From: Borreliella japonica
Lineage (GTDB): Bacteria > Spirochaetota > Spirochaetia > Borreliales > Borreliaceae
Direction: 5' to 3'
DNA length: 64,000 nucleotides
NCBI RefSeq assembly: GCF_900099615.1
Contig: NZ_FMTE01000003.1
Location: forward strand, 124,001-188,000
Shown here in pieces: positions 1-8,932 of this stretch (the first letter of the stretch is position 1; every line of letters starts with the position of its first letter). The translations under genes and the position numbers were made by a program. Under the pieces are notes generated by a model that searched no databases, was not told the DNA's origin, and saw only the letters and a program-made list of their open reading frames with translations.

Positions 1-852
1 ACTCTTTTTTTAATTATGGCAACTTTTTTATCTCCAAGTATTTCTGGAGCAAGGAGATGGATATTTTTTCAAGGTGTTAGTATTCAACCTTCTGAGATTT
101 TTAAAATATCTTTTACTATTTATCTTTCATCTTATTTGAGTAAGTTCGATCCAAGAAAAAACAATGGTATTTCATACTGGTTAAAGCCTATGTTGATTTT
201 TGCAATTTTTTGGGTGTTAATAATTTTGCAAAATGATTATTCAACAGCTATTTATTTTGCTATTCTTTTTTTTATTGTTTTGTTTGTTTCTAATATGGCA
301 TTTAGTTATGTTTTTGCCATTGTGATTACTTTTTTGCCAGTTTCTGCCATATTTTTAATGCTTGAACCTTATAGGGTTTCTAGAATTTTTGCCTTTCTCA
401 ATCCTTACGATGATCCTTCCGGTAAAGGTTACCAAATAATAGCGTCTATTAATGCTTTAAAAAGTGGGGGAATTTTAGGTAAAGGTCTAGGAATGGGGGA
501 GGTGAAACTTGGAAAGCTGCCAGAGGCCAATTCTGATTTTATTTTTTCAGTTCTTGGAGAAGAATTGGGATTTTTAGGTGTTTTGTTTGCAATAGGTTTG
601 TTTTTTTTGTTTTTTTACTTTGGTTATTTTATAGCTATTCATTCTAATAGCAGGTTTAAATTTTTTATTGCGTTTATTTCAAGTCTTGCAATTTTTCTTC
701 AAAGTATAATGAATATTTTAATTGCAATTGGTCTTTTACCCCCCACTGGTATAAATTTACCGTTTTTTTCATCTGGAGGATCTTCTATTATTGTTACTAT
801 GGCTCTTTCTGGTCTTATTTCAAATGTTGCAAAAAACTTAAGTAATAATTGA
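1..852 (+). CDS. ftsW: FtsW, septal peptidoglycan polymerase (5' end outside window)
   Basis: SEDS-family glycosyltransferase that polymerises lipid II at the septum with a partner class B PBP. The frame is open from base 1 with no start signal, so the N-terminal part (roughly the first 80 residues of a ~360-residue family) lies upstream; the ATG at 16 is internal. Seen: the ARRWI motif, about six hydrophobic segments, the GKGYQIIAS and ANSDFIFSVLGEE signatures of the large periplasmic loop, and the C-terminal PPTGINLPFFSSGGSS motif. FtsW and RodA share these motifs; I call FtsW because ftsQ, ftsA and ftsZ follow directly. Confidence 0.95.
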   Translation, partial: TLFLIMATFLSPSISGARRWIFFQGVSIQPSEIFKISFTIYLSSYLSKFDPRKNNGISYWLKPMLIFAIFWVLIILQNDYSTAIYFAILFFIVLFVSNMAFSYVFAIVITFLPVSAIFLMLEPYRVSRIFAFLNPYDDPSGKGYQIIASINALKSGGILGKGLGMGEVKLGKLPEANSDFIFSVLGEELGFLGVLFAIGLFFLFFYFGYFIAIHSNSRFKFFIAFISSLAIFLQSIMNILIAIGLLPPTGINLPFFSSGGSSIIVTMALSGLISNVAKNLSNN

Positions 853-887
853 TTAGATTTTTCTAGTAGTATAAGTCGGGTTAGTTT

Positions 888-1631
888 ATGTTTTTTGAGA
901 GGAAATTTTTAATTAAGTATGTATACTTTTCGATGTTTTTAATTTTTTTTGAAATAATAATTATTGTTTTTGCGTCTCCTTATTTTTTGATTAGGTATAT
1001 TAGCATCAATGATGATATTTCTCTTTCTAAAGAGGATATAATCAAGATCTCAGGAATTAAGCCTAATACATATTATCATAATGCTAATGTTAGAATATAT
1101 GAGGAAAATCTTAAAAGAGATTTAAGGGTAAAGAGCGCTAAGGTTGATCTTAAGTTTCCAAATAAAATCATTATTAAAATAGAAAAAAGAATACCCATTG
1201 CTGTTGCTTTAGAAAACATAAGTGGCAATATTACTTATTATTGTATTGCATCAGACGGTGTAATTTTGGAAAAAAGTAAACATTTAATTTATGATTTACC
1301 TATAATTAGCGGATTAGTTTTAAATGACAATAATGTAGGAGATTTTCTGGAAGATAGAATGCTTAATGTTGTAAGGGGCCTTGATTATCTTAAAATAAAT
1401 CAAAAATATTTGTATAATTTAATATCAGAGGTGAATTTTTTAAAATTGAATTTCTATGATTATAATGTAATTTTGTATGTTAAAAGTATATATAATAAAA
1501 TATTGATAACAGTTGATATGGATTTAATGGATGTGATGCATAAAGCGTTTCTTGCAGTTGATTTGCTTAAAGGAAAGCCTAGTGTTATAGATTTAAGAAG
1601 TGGTGATATCATTTTGTTAGGAGAAGGCTAG
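888..1631 (+). CDS. ftsQ: FtsQ/DivIB divisome protein
   Basis: Single-pass division protein of 247 aa that scaffolds the septal synthase complex in the periplasm. Residues 1-8 are a short cytoplasmic tail, ~10-32 a membrane helix, and ~33-108 a POTRA domain (YISINDD start, then the PNKIIIKIEKRIPIAVA strand typical of FtsQ/DivIB), followed by the beta domain. Sequence identity in this family is low, so the call rests on POTRA topology plus position between ftsW and ftsA. Its TAG stop shares one base with the GTG start of ftsA, so the two are likely translationally coupled. Confidence 0.88.
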   Translation: MFFERKFLIKYVYFSMFLIFFEIIIIVFASPYFLIRYISINDDISLSKEDIIKISGIKPNTYYHNANVRIYEENLKRDLRVKSAKVDLKFPNKIIIKIEKRIPIAVALENISGNITYYCIASDGVILEKSKHLIYDLPIISGLVLNDNNVGDFLEDRMLNVVRGLDYLKINQKYLYNLISEVNFLKLNFYDYNVILYVKSIYNKILITVDMDLMDVMHKAFLAVDLLKGKPSVIDLRSGDIILLGEG

Positions 1632-2872
1632 TGTCTAGGAATTTGATAGTAGGTTTGGATGTTGGAACTTCAAAAATTTGTACTGTTGTTGCTGAGGTAA
1701 ATTTAAATGATCAATTAGAAATAGTTGGAATAGGCACTAGTATATCAAGAGGAGTTAGAAAAGGGGTTTTAATAAATATTGAAGCGGCTCTTGATTCAAT
1801 ATCTAATTCTATTGAGGCTGCAGAGCTAATTTCAGGATGTGACATTGCATCGCTTTCAGTTTCTATGTCTGGAAGTAGTGTTGAGGGAACTAATTCACGC
1901 GGTGTTGTTGCAATAAATTCAAGAACAAGAGAGATTAGCGAAGAAGATGTTGATAGGGTAATTGAAGCAGCAAAAGCAATTGTCATTCCAATGGATAGAG
2001 AAATTCTTCATGTTATTCCTCAAGAATTTATTGTGGATGGAATACCCCATATAAAAAACCCAATAGACATGATGGGCATTCGTCTTGAAGGAGAAGTGCA
2101 CATTATTACGGGGTCTAGTTCTTCTAGTCAGAATTTAGTCAGATGCGTAAATAGAGCTGGCTTTGCTGTTGATGAGGTTGTTCTTGGAAGCTTAGCTTCA
2201 TCTTATGCAACTCTTTCTAAAGAAGAGCGTGAGATGGGTGTTTTGTTTATTGATATGGGTAAAGGGACGACAGATATTATTCTTTATATTGACGGTTCTC
2301 CTTATTATACAGGCGTGATTCCTATTGGTGTTAATAGAGTAACCCTTGATATTGCGCAAGTTTGGAAGGTTCCTGAGGATGTTGCTGAAAATATTAAAAT
2401 AACGGCTGGAATTGCTCATCCGTCTATTCTAGAGAGTCAAATGGAAACTGTAATTATTCCAAATCTTGGAACTCGACCTCCTCAAGAGAAAAGTAGAAAA
2501 GAGTTGTCTGTAATAATTAATTCAAGATTGAGAGAAATTTTTGAAATGATGAGAGCAGAAATACTTAAACGAGGGCTTTATAATAAGATTAATGGTGGTA
2601 TAGTTTTAACGGGTGGAGGAGCTTTATTTCCAGGTATTTCTAATTTAATAGAAGAAGTATTTAATTATCCCGCAAGAATAGGTTTGCCAATGAGTATTAA
2701 TGGTATTGGGGAAGAGCATATAGATCCCAAGTTTTCTTCAGCCCTTGGTCTTGTTCTTTATAAGCACGAGCAACAAAAATTCAATAAATTAAAGAAGGTA
2801 AGCAGTAAAGTTAAAAGAAAAAATAAAATATCTTCAAAGTTGAAAGGTTGGTTTTTGAAAGAATGGTTTTGA
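1631..2872 (+). CDS. ftsA: FtsA, actin-like membrane tether of FtsZ
   Basis: Actin-fold ATPase of 413 aa that anchors FtsZ filaments to the membrane and recruits the divisome. Seen: phosphate-1 loop LDVGTSKICTVVAEV (residues ~8-22), SHS2/1C region (~80-160), phosphate-2 loop FIDMGKGTTDI (~205-215), the LTGGGALFPGI adenosine motif near 330, and a basic C-terminus ending KLKGWFLKEWF that fits the amphipathic membrane-targeting helix. GTG start with GGAGAAGG just upstream, inside the end of ftsQ. Confidence 0.96.
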   Translation: MSRNLIVGLDVGTSKICTVVAEVNLNDQLEIVGIGTSISRGVRKGVLINIEAALDSISNSIEAAELISGCDIASLSVSMSGSSVEGTNSRGVVAINSRTREISEEDVDRVIEAAKAIVIPMDREILHVIPQEFIVDGIPHIKNPIDMMGIRLEGEVHIITGSSSSSQNLVRCVNRAGFAVDEVVLGSLASSYATLSKEEREMGVLFIDMGKGTTDIILYIDGSPYYTGVIPIGVNRVTLDIAQVWKVPEDVAENIKITAGIAHPSILESQMETVIIPNLGTRPPQEKSRKELSVIINSRLREIFEMMRAEILKRGLYNKINGGIVLTGGGALFPGISNLIEEVFNYPARIGLPMSINGIGEEHIDPKFSSALGLVLYKHEQQKFNKLKKVSSKVKRKNKISSKLKGWFLKEWF

Positions 2873-2893
2873 CCAATCGTGGAGGAAGCGTTA

Positions 2894-4093
2894 ATGAAAG
2901 ATTATAATATGATTGATAGCCACACAAGAAGATTCGATTCTACTACAAATCCCACAATTCTTAAGGTGATTGGTGCAGGAGGAGGAGGTAGTAATGCTGT
3001 TAATCGTATGATTGAATATGGGGTAAGAGATGTTGAATTTATTGTGGCTAATACTGATCTTCAGGCTCTCCAAACTTCTATTGCTCCCATAAAAATTGCT
3101 CTTGGAGCAAAAGTTACAGCAGGGCTTGGTGCTGGAGGAAAGCCTGAGATTGGGCAAGCTGCAGCAGAGGAGGACATTGATGTTATACGCAACCATCTTT
3201 CTGGTGCTGATATGGTATTTATTACTGCTGGTATGGGGGGTGGAACAGGAACTGGAGCGGCTCCGGTTATTGCGCAAGTTGCAAAAGAGCTTGGTATTTT
3301 AACAGTTGGAGTTGTGACAAAGCCTTTTAAGTTTGAAGGTCCTAAGAAATTAAGACTTGCTGAGCAAGGAATAAATAATTTAAGAAAGTCTGTAGATACA
3401 TTGATTATTATTCCAAATCAAAAGCTTTTAACCGTTGTTGACAAAAGGACTACCATTAAAGATGCTTTTAAGCGCGCAGATGATGTTTTAAGAATGGGCG
3501 TTCAAGGTATTGCAGGACTTATTATTGAGCATGGAGAGGTTAATATTGATTTTGCTGATGTTAAAAGCATTATGCAGGGGCAAGGTGATGCTTTAATGGG
3601 AATTGGATATGGCAAAGGTGAGAACAGAGCTGTTGATGCTGCAACTTCTGCGATTAGCAATCCATTGCTTGAAGAAGTTCGTATTGAAGGATCTAAGGGG
3701 CTTCTTGTTAATGTTACTGGTGGAGATGATTTTTCATTACTTGAGCTTGAAGAGATTATGGGGATAATTACTGTTAGTGTTGATGATGAGGCTACTGTAA
3801 TATATGGTCATGCCATTAATTCAAATCTTGAAGATGAGATTTATGTTACAGTTGTTGCTACAGGTTTTGCATCCAAAAGGCAAAAAGAAATATCAAATGC
3901 ACCGGAAAATAATACCTTAAGCTCTAAGGAGTTCGATACCTTAATGTCGGGTAATCAAAATATTCCTTCCGGATCTTATGAGCATCAAGATTCTTCTTTT
4001 GCAGCAAAGTCTAAAAATGTCAATTATTTTGATGATGACATTGATGTTCCGACGTTTCTTAGAAATTTAAATAAAAAAAGTAGCGATGATTAG
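2894..4093 (+). CDS. ftsZ: FtsZ, tubulin-like division GTPase
   Basis: Forms the cytokinetic Z-ring. The 399-aa product has the tubulin signature GGGTGTG at residues 115-121, the T3/T4 region, the T7 loop around [11 protein letters not shown], and a C-terminal peptide [10 protein letters not shown] that binds FtsA. I start at ATG 2894 because GGAGG sits at 2881-2885 with an 8-nt spacer; a GTG at 2879 would begin inside that ribosome binding site and give five extra residues. The linker between GTPase core and tail is about 60 residues. The next gene begins at the base after the stop. Confidence 0.97.
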   Translation: MKDYNMIDSHTRRFDSTTNPTILKVIGAGGGGSNAVNRMIEYGVRDVEFIVANTDLQALQTSIAPIKIALGAKVTAGLGAGGKPEIGQAAAEEDIDVIRNHLSGADMVFITAGMGGGTGTGAAPVIAQVAKELGILTVGVVTKPFKFEGPKKLRLAEQGINNLRKSVDTLIIIPNQKLLTVVDKRTTIKDAFKRADDVLRMGVQGIAGLIIEHGEVNIDFADVKSIMQGQGDALMGIGYGKGENRAVDAATSAISNPLLEEVRIEGSKGLLVNVTGGDDFSLLELEEIMGIITVSVDDEATVIYGHAINSNLEDEIYVTVVATGFASKRQKEISNAPENNTLSSKEFDTLMSGNQNIPSGSYEHQDSSFAAKSKNVNYFDDDIDVPTFLRNLNKKSSDD

Positions 4094-4786
4094 ATGAAAA
4101 TTTTGTCGTCAATAATACTTATTAATTTATTTTTATCTTGTGGCAGTGAATCTAAAGAAAAATTGAATCTTGGGCTTAGATTAAGAGAATTGGAAATTTC
4201 AGGTGGTGGATCTGAATCTAAGATTGAAGTTTATAAAGAATTCATTGAAAAAGAAGATAAGAATATTTTAAAGATAGTTAATTCTATTGACAAGAAAGCT
4301 AGATTTTTCAATTTGATTGGTCTTGAATTTTTTAAGCTTGGTCAGTATGGGCCTGCTATTGAATATTTTGCTAAAAATTTAGAAATTAACTCCAATAATT
4401 ATTTATCTCATTTTTACATAGGTGTTGCTTCTTATAATTTAGCTAAAAATTTAAGAGTAAAAGATGAAGTTGAAAAATACATCATTCTTGCTGAAAATTC
4501 TTTTTTAAAATCACTTTCAATAAGAGATGATTTTAAAGAATCTCTTTTTGCTATTGCTAATATGTATGTATATGATCTTGACAAACAACTTGAAGCTAAA
4601 AATTATTTAAATAAACTTGATGATATGGGTGAGGATTATTTTGAGTTTTTTATGTTAAGAGGTGCAAATTATTATTCGCTAGGTGATCTTGGTAATGCCA
4701 TATTGTTTTATAATAAAGCTGATAAAAATGCTTCAACCGAGGAGCAAAAAGAAGGTGTTTCTAGGATCATGAGTAATTTGAAGTAA
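4094..4786 (+). CDS. TPR-repeat lipoprotein downstream of ftsZ
   Basis: A 230-aa predicted lipoprotein. The N-terminus MKILSSIILINLFLSCGS is a short signal peptide with an LFLSC lipobox (Cys ~16). The rest is alpha-helical with at least three tetratricopeptide-like units (FFKLGQYGPAIEYFAKNLEI; ENSFLKSLSIRDDFKESLFAIANMY split by a spacer; YSLGDLGNAILFYNKADK). ATG follows the ftsZ stop with no spacer and no clear Shine-Dalgarno, so coupling to ftsZ translation is likely. Ortholog of B31 BB0298 by position. Function unknown; a periplasmic or membrane-attached scaffold for division or envelope work is inference from context only. Confidence 0.85.
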   Translation: MKILSSIILINLFLSCGSESKEKLNLGLRLRELEISGGGSESKIEVYKEFIEKEDKNILKIVNSIDKKARFFNLIGLEFFKLGQYGPAIEYFAKNLEINSNNYLSHFYIGVASYNLAKNLRVKDEVEKYIILAENSFLKSLSIRDDFKESLFAIANMYVYDLDKQLEAKNYLNKLDDMGEDYFEFFMLRGANYYSLGDLGNAILFYNKADKNASTEEQKEGVSRIMSNLK

Positions 4787-4792
4787 TTATTT

Positions 4793-5740
4793 ATGATGAA
4801 GTTGCTTTATATTGATAATTTGAAATTTTTAAAAAGTAAAGAAAAGTTAAAACTTTTTAATAATTTTGATTTTAATGATATTGTTAAATTAACCCAAAAG
4901 GACATTGAGGCTTATTTTCTAAGATCATTTAGAAGATCATTTATTTTGCCTGATTTAAAGTTAGTAGAATCGCAAGAAAAAGTTATTCGAAGAACAAATG
5001 CTAAAATTGCTATTCTAGGATCTAAATTTTATCCCAATAAGCTTAAAAGAATTTATGATCCCCCGTTTGCTATTTACTATAAAGGCAATTTGCCAAATTT
5101 TTCTTCATTGTCTTGGGCTGTTGTTGGTTCTAGAAGAATTAGCAAAACTCTTGCTGAGAGAACAAGAGAATTTTCTTCACATCTTGCAAAAAATGGTGTA
5201 GAGATTATTTCTGGATTTGCAATTGGAGCTGATATTGAAGCCCATATAGCAGCAATGAATGAGAATAGTAGGACATTTGCTGTTATTCCAACAGATATTG
5301 ATAATATTTATCCTAAGCAAAATCGAAAATATGTTTTCAAACTTTTAGAACAAGGTGGGGGAATAATTACTGAGACTTTGCCATTTGATAAGATTCAGAA
5401 TTATTTTTTTGCCAAAAGAAATAGATTGATCTCAGGTTTGTCCGATGCTATTTTTATAACTTATGCACCCTTGAAATCTGGGGCTTTGATTACGGCCGAA
5501 CTTGGTCTTGACTTAGGACTTGACATATATGTTTATGATTTAGATTTTTGTGGTGATGGAGCCGTAAAATTGTATGACTTTGGGGCACAAGAGATAAAAA
5601 CTGTTAAAGATCTTTATGCTTTATTGAATATTAAGTATGTAGATTCCAATAATATTGAAGATGATCCTAAAGAGTGTTGTGATTGTAAAGATGTATCTGA
5701 TGTTCTTATTGGAGAACTTTTAAGAGAGGTATATAAATAG
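4793..5740 (+). CDS. dprA: DprA/Smf-family DNA-processing protein
   Basis: Rossmann-fold single-strand DNA-binding protein (315 aa); in competent bacteria it loads RecA onto incoming DNA. Seen: AVVGSRR (residues ~111-117), the SGFAIGADIEAH motif matching the family SGxAxGxDxxAH, the FFAKRNRLISGLSDA motif and GALITAELGLD. The N-terminal ~100 residues are divergent and I see no clear SAM domain; the C-terminal winged helix seems reduced. Borrelia is not known to be competent, so a role in recombination or repair is more likely. The last base of its TAG stop (5740) begins the GGGGG run that serves hslV. Confidence 0.9.
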   Translation: MMKLLYIDNLKFLKSKEKLKLFNNFDFNDIVKLTQKDIEAYFLRSFRRSFILPDLKLVESQEKVIRRTNAKIAILGSKFYPNKLKRIYDPPFAIYYKGNLPNFSSLSWAVVGSRRISKTLAERTREFSSHLAKNGVEIISGFAIGADIEAHIAAMNENSRTFAVIPTDIDNIYPKQNRKYVFKLLEQGGGIITETLPFDKIQNYFFAKRNRLISGLSDAIFITYAPLKSGALITAELGLDLGLDIYVYDLDFCGDGAVKLYDFGAQEIKTVKDLYALLNIKYVDSNNIEDDPKECCDCKDVSDVLIGELLREVYK

Positions 5741-5748
5741 GGGGTAAT

Positions 5749-6297
5749 ATGGACTTTAAAGGAACTACAGTTATTGCAATAAAAAAAAATGGCAAGACTG
5801 TGGTGGCAGCAGATGGACAAGTAACTTTTGGACATACTGTTTTAAAAAGTAATGCTATTAAAATACGAAAATTGCTTAATGGAAGAATTTTAGCAGGATT
5901 TGCAGGTTCAACATCTGATGCAATCACTCTTTTTGAGAAATTTGAAGAAAAAATCAAGGCTAAAGGTGATGGTTTGATTGATATTAAAAGGGCGGCTGTT
6001 GATCTTGCAAAAGATTGGCGTTCTGACAAAATACTTCATAAGCTTGAGGCTATGATGCTTGTTGCTGATTCTAAAAATATTCTTTTGATTTCTGGTACTG
6101 GTGATGTTGTTGAACCCGAAGAGGATGTTATTTCGATTGGTAGTGGTGGCAATTATGCATATTCAGCAGCTCTTGCTTACATGGAGAATAAAAAATTAAG
6201 TGCTTTTGAGGTTGCACTTAGATCTTTAAAAATAGCAGCAAGAGTATGTATATATACTAATTCTAACATTGTGCTTGAGGAGATTGAAAATGAATAA
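5749..6297 (+). CDS. hslV: HslV (ClpQ) peptidase subunit
   Basis: Threonine peptidase of the HslUV ATP-dependent protease (182 aa). It has the proteasome-beta fold signatures TTVIAIKKNGKTVVAADGQV and SGTGDVVEPEEDVISIGSGG. The catalytic threonine aligns with Thr6, so a five-residue leader (MDFKG) must be removed before activity. GGGGG at 5740-5744 is the ribosome binding site. The gene overlaps hslU by 8 nt. Confidence 0.96.
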   Translation: MDFKGTTVIAIKKNGKTVVAADGQVTFGHTVLKSNAIKIRKLLNGRILAGFAGSTSDAITLFEKFEEKIKAKGDGLIDIKRAAVDLAKDWRSDKILHKLEAMMLVADSKNILLISGTGDVVEPEEDVISIGSGGNYAYSAALAYMENKKLSAFEVALRSLKIAARVCIYTNSNIVLEEIENE

Positions 6298-7636
6298 ATT
6301 AGAAGAGCATTATATAGTTCCCAAAGATGTAGTTGCAGAACTTGATAAGTACATAATAGGTCAAGATGAAGCTAAAAAATTAGTATCGATTGCTCTTGTT
6401 AATAGATATATAAGATCTAGACTTCCAAAAGAAATAAAAGACGAGGTAATGCCTAAAAACATTATTATGATTGGGTCTACTGGCATTGGAAAGACTGAGA
6501 TTGCAAGAAGACTTTCTAAGTTAATTAAAGCTCCTTTTATTAAAGTTGAAGCTACAAAATATACCGAGGTTGGCTATGTTGGTCGTGATGTTGAATCCAT
6601 GGTTAGAGATTTAATGGGCATTGCAGTTAATATGGTAAAAGAAGAGATGTATAATGCTGTAAGAGATGATGCTTTAGTGAAAACAGAAGAGAGAATAGTT
6701 GAGAGCCTTTTTAAAGGATCTAGCAGTTCTGAGAATATAGATCCAAACGAAATAAAGGCAGAAGAAAAGGTAAAAGAGAAGCTTAGAAAAAAGCTTAGAG
6801 CAGGTGAACTTGATGATACTAGCATTGAAATACAAATTTCTAGTAAAATGCCATTTTCCACAATAGAAATATTTACAGGTGGTAATTTTGAAGAGATTGA
6901 TATGGGAATTGGTGGTTTATTGGGTAATATATTTGATAGAAAAAAGAAAAGAGAATTTAAGATCAAAAAAGCAAAGGAAATAATTTTAACAGAAGAGCTT
7001 GAGAAATTGGTTGATCACGAAAACATTTCAGATATTGCAAAATCTAAAGTTGAAAATATGGGAATTATTTTTATTGACGAGATCGATAAAATAGCTGCTA
7101 AGAATAGAAGCGGTAATGATGTATCTAGAGAAGGTGTTCAAAGAGACATTTTGCCAATTATTGAAGGCTCTAAAGTTAATACAAAATATGGAATAGTTGA
7201 TACTTCTCATATCTTATTTATTGCAGCAGGAGCATTTAATTTGGCTAAACCTTCTGATTTAATACCCGAACTTCAAGGTAGATTTCCGATTAAGGTTGAG
7301 CTTAAAAGTCTAAGCATAGACGATTTGAAAAAAATTTTAAAACAAACAAAAAATTCTTTAATAAAGCAATATGTTGCGATGTTTAAGGTTTATAATTTGG
7401 ATTTAAAGTTTAGCGAAGAGGCTATAGATAGAATTGCAGAGCTTACTTTCAGTATGAATCTTGAGAATGAAAATCTTGGTGCCAGAAGACTTCACGGTGT
7501 TATGGAAAGAGTGCTTGCAGATCTTTTTTTTGAGGTGCCTGGCAGTAAGTTGAAAAAATTTGAAATAAACTTGGACTATGTTAATAAAAAAATACAAATT
7601 AACGAACAAAAAGATTTAAATTATTATATAATTTAG
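6290..7636 (+). CDS. hslU: HslU (ClpY) AAA+ unfoldase
   Basis: ATPase of HslUV that unfolds substrates and feeds them to HslV (448 aa). Seen: Walker A GSTGIGKT (Lys68), the pore motif region YTEVGYVGRDVES, a long I-domain (~110-220), Walker B IIFIDEIDKIA, the arginine-finger/sensor segment LQGRFPIKVEL and sensor 2 ENLGARRLHGVMERV. I start at ATG 6290, 7 nt after GAGGAG at 6277-6282; an in-frame upstream ATG at 6269 lies deep in hslV without a good site. The last codons contain the -10 box of the flgB promoter. Confidence 0.96.
   Translation: MNKLEEHYIVPKDVVAELDKYIIGQDEAKKLVSIALVNRYIRSRLPKEIKDEVMPKNIIMIGSTGIGKTEIARRLSKLIKAPFIKVEATKYTEVGYVGRDVESMVRDLMGIAVNMVKEEMYNAVRDDALVKTEERIVESLFKGSSSSENIDPNEIKAEEKVKEKLRKKLRAGELDDTSIEIQISSKMPFSTIEIFTGGNFEEIDMGIGGLLGNIFDRKKKREFKIKKAKEIILTEELEKLVDHENISDIAKSKVENMGIIFIDEIDKIAAKNRSGNDVSREGVQRDILPIIEGSKVNTKYGIVDTSHILFIAAGAFNLAKPSDLIPELQGRFPIKVELKSLSIDDLKKILKQTKNSLIKQYVAMFKVYNLDLKFSEEAIDRIAELTFSMNLENENLGARRLHGVMERVLADLFFEVPGSKLKKFEINLDYVNKKIQINEQKDLNYYII
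7603..7632 (+). promoter_or_regulatory. Promoter of the flgB motility operon
   Basis: A perfect TATAAT at 7627-7632 overlaps the last codons of hslU. The best -35 match, CGAACA at 7603-7608 with an 18-bp spacer, is weak (3 of 6). Transcription would start near 7639, leaving a ~30-nt leader before the TTG of flgB. Known: the B. burgdorferi flgB operon is read from a sigma70-type promoter here, and this fragment is widely used as a constitutive promoter. The -10 box is seen; the -35 choice is inference. Confidence 0.7.
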
Positions 7637-7669
7637 TTAAAAGCAATTTTAAACAGAGGGGGTTTTAAT

Positions 7670-8077
7670 TTGAATGATTTTGAAAGATCTATAGATTTTT
7701 CACATAGATATTTGGATGTTTTAAGTTTAAGGCAAGATGTTATTTCTGACAATATAGCAAATGTAGATACTCCAAATTTTAAAAGAAGTAAAGTTTCTTT
7801 TGAGTCAGAGCTTGAAAAGGCTTTTTTAAATAAAGATAAAAATGATCTAAACTTAATCAAGTCTAGTGATAAGCATTTGTCTGGGTTTAAAAATCCAGAA
7901 TATTCAGATGTCAAGCCCCATAGAGTTCTTGACCATTTTTCAACTATGAATAATAATGGCAATAATGTTGATATTGATTCTGAGATTAAGGTGCTTGTAC
8001 AAAATCAAATGATGTATCATCTTATGACTAATGTTCAGGCGCATTATTTTAAAAGTATAAATATTGTATTAAAATAA
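7670..8077 (+). CDS. flgB: FlgB, proximal flagellar rod protein
   Basis: First gene of the motility operon; 135-aa rod subunit at the base of the periplasmic flagellum. Seen: the rod/hook N-terminal signature DVISDNIANVDTPNFKR (residues ~22-38) and the heptad-like C-terminal helix of axial proteins. TTG start at 7670, chosen because GAGGGGG (7656-7662) lies 7 nt upstream and MNDFERS is the normal family N-terminus. Confidence 0.95.
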   Translation: MNDFERSIDFSHRYLDVLSLRQDVISDNIANVDTPNFKRSKVSFESELEKAFLNKDKNDLNLIKSSDKHLSGFKNPEYSDVKPHRVLDHFSTMNNNGNNVDIDSEIKVLVQNQMMYHLMTNVQAHYFKSINIVLK

Positions 8078-8112
8078 ATATTAAAATAAATTAATATTTT
8101 AAGGGATGTAAA

Positions 8113-8571
8113 ATGGGATTGTTTTCAAGCATTAATGTAGCTTCAACGGGATTAACAGCACAAAGGTTGAGGATTGATGTTATTTCTAATAATATTGCAA
8201 ATGTTTCTACTTCTAGAACTCCTGATGGTGGGCCTTATAGAAGGCAAAGGATTGTTTTTGCTCCAAGAGTGAATAATCCTTATTGGAAGGGTCCTTTTAT
8301 TCCGGATTATCTTGATAATGGGATTGGGCAAGGAGTTAGGGTTGCTAGTATTGAAAAAGATAAGTCTCCATTAAAATTAAAATATGATCCAACTCATCCT
8401 GATTCAATAAGATCTGGAGATAAAAAAGGCTATGTGGAGCTTCCTAATGTTAATTTAGTTGAAGAAATGGTAGATATGATTTCAGCTTCTCGTGCTTATG
8501 AGGCAAATTCTACTGTTGTAAATAGTAGCAAGTCTATGTTTAGAAGTGCATTAGCTATACTTCAAAGCTAA
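8113..8571 (+). CDS. flgC: FlgC, proximal flagellar rod protein
   Basis: Rod subunit of 152 aa. The N-terminus carries INVASTGLTAQRLRIDVIS followed by NNIANVSTSRTPDGGPYRRQ-type sequence, diagnostic for FlgC; the C-terminus NLVEEMVDMISASRAYEAN is the matching coiled-coil helix. ATG start preceded by AAGGGA (8100-8105). It sits between flgB and fliE in the same order as in many other bacteria. Confidence 0.96.
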   Translation: MGLFSSINVASTGLTAQRLRIDVISNNIANVSTSRTPDGGPYRRQRIVFAPRVNNPYWKGPFIPDYLDNGIGQGVRVASIEKDKSPLKLKYDPTHPDSIRSGDKKGYVELPNVNLVEEMVDMISASRAYEANSTVVNSSKSMFRSALAILQS

Positions 8572-8582
8572 AGGAGATATCA

Positions 8583-8918
8583 TTGGTGAGAGTAGATTCT
8601 TTTTTTACAGAGAATAATATTAATTTAGTTAAAAAAAATCCTTTGCATTTTGATGTGAATCTTTTTAATTCAAAAATCAGCGCCAAAAACAATGATGTTG
8701 AAACATTTAAGGATGTTTTAATAAATACGATTGCTGATGTCAATAAAAGCCAATTAAATGTTTCTAAGGTTATGGAGCAAGCTATTCTTCAGCCTGGTAG
8801 TATTGATGTTCACGATTTTGTAATAGCTATGTCTAAGGCCAATATGAATTTAAGCATTTTAAAGGCTGTTGTTGAGAGGGGTATGAAGGCTTATCAAGAT
8901 ATAATCAATATTCGTTAA
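8583..8918 (+). CDS. fliE: FliE, MS-ring/rod junction protein
   Basis: Small 111-aa adaptor joining the FliF ring to the rod. Seen: SQLNVSKVMEQAILQPG and DVHDFVIAMSKANMNL, which match the FliE C-terminal region that resembles other rod helices. The start is TTG 8583 or GTG 8586; AGGAG at 8572-8576 is 6 or 9 nt away, so both are acceptable and the difference is one residue. Confidence 0.93.
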   Translation: MVRVDSFFTENNINLVKKNPLHFDVNLFNSKISAKNNDVETFKDVLINTIADVNKSQLNVSKVMEQAILQPGSIDVHDFVIAMSKANMNLSILKAVVERGMKAYQDIINIR

Positions 8919-8932
8919 GGAGCCATAAGATT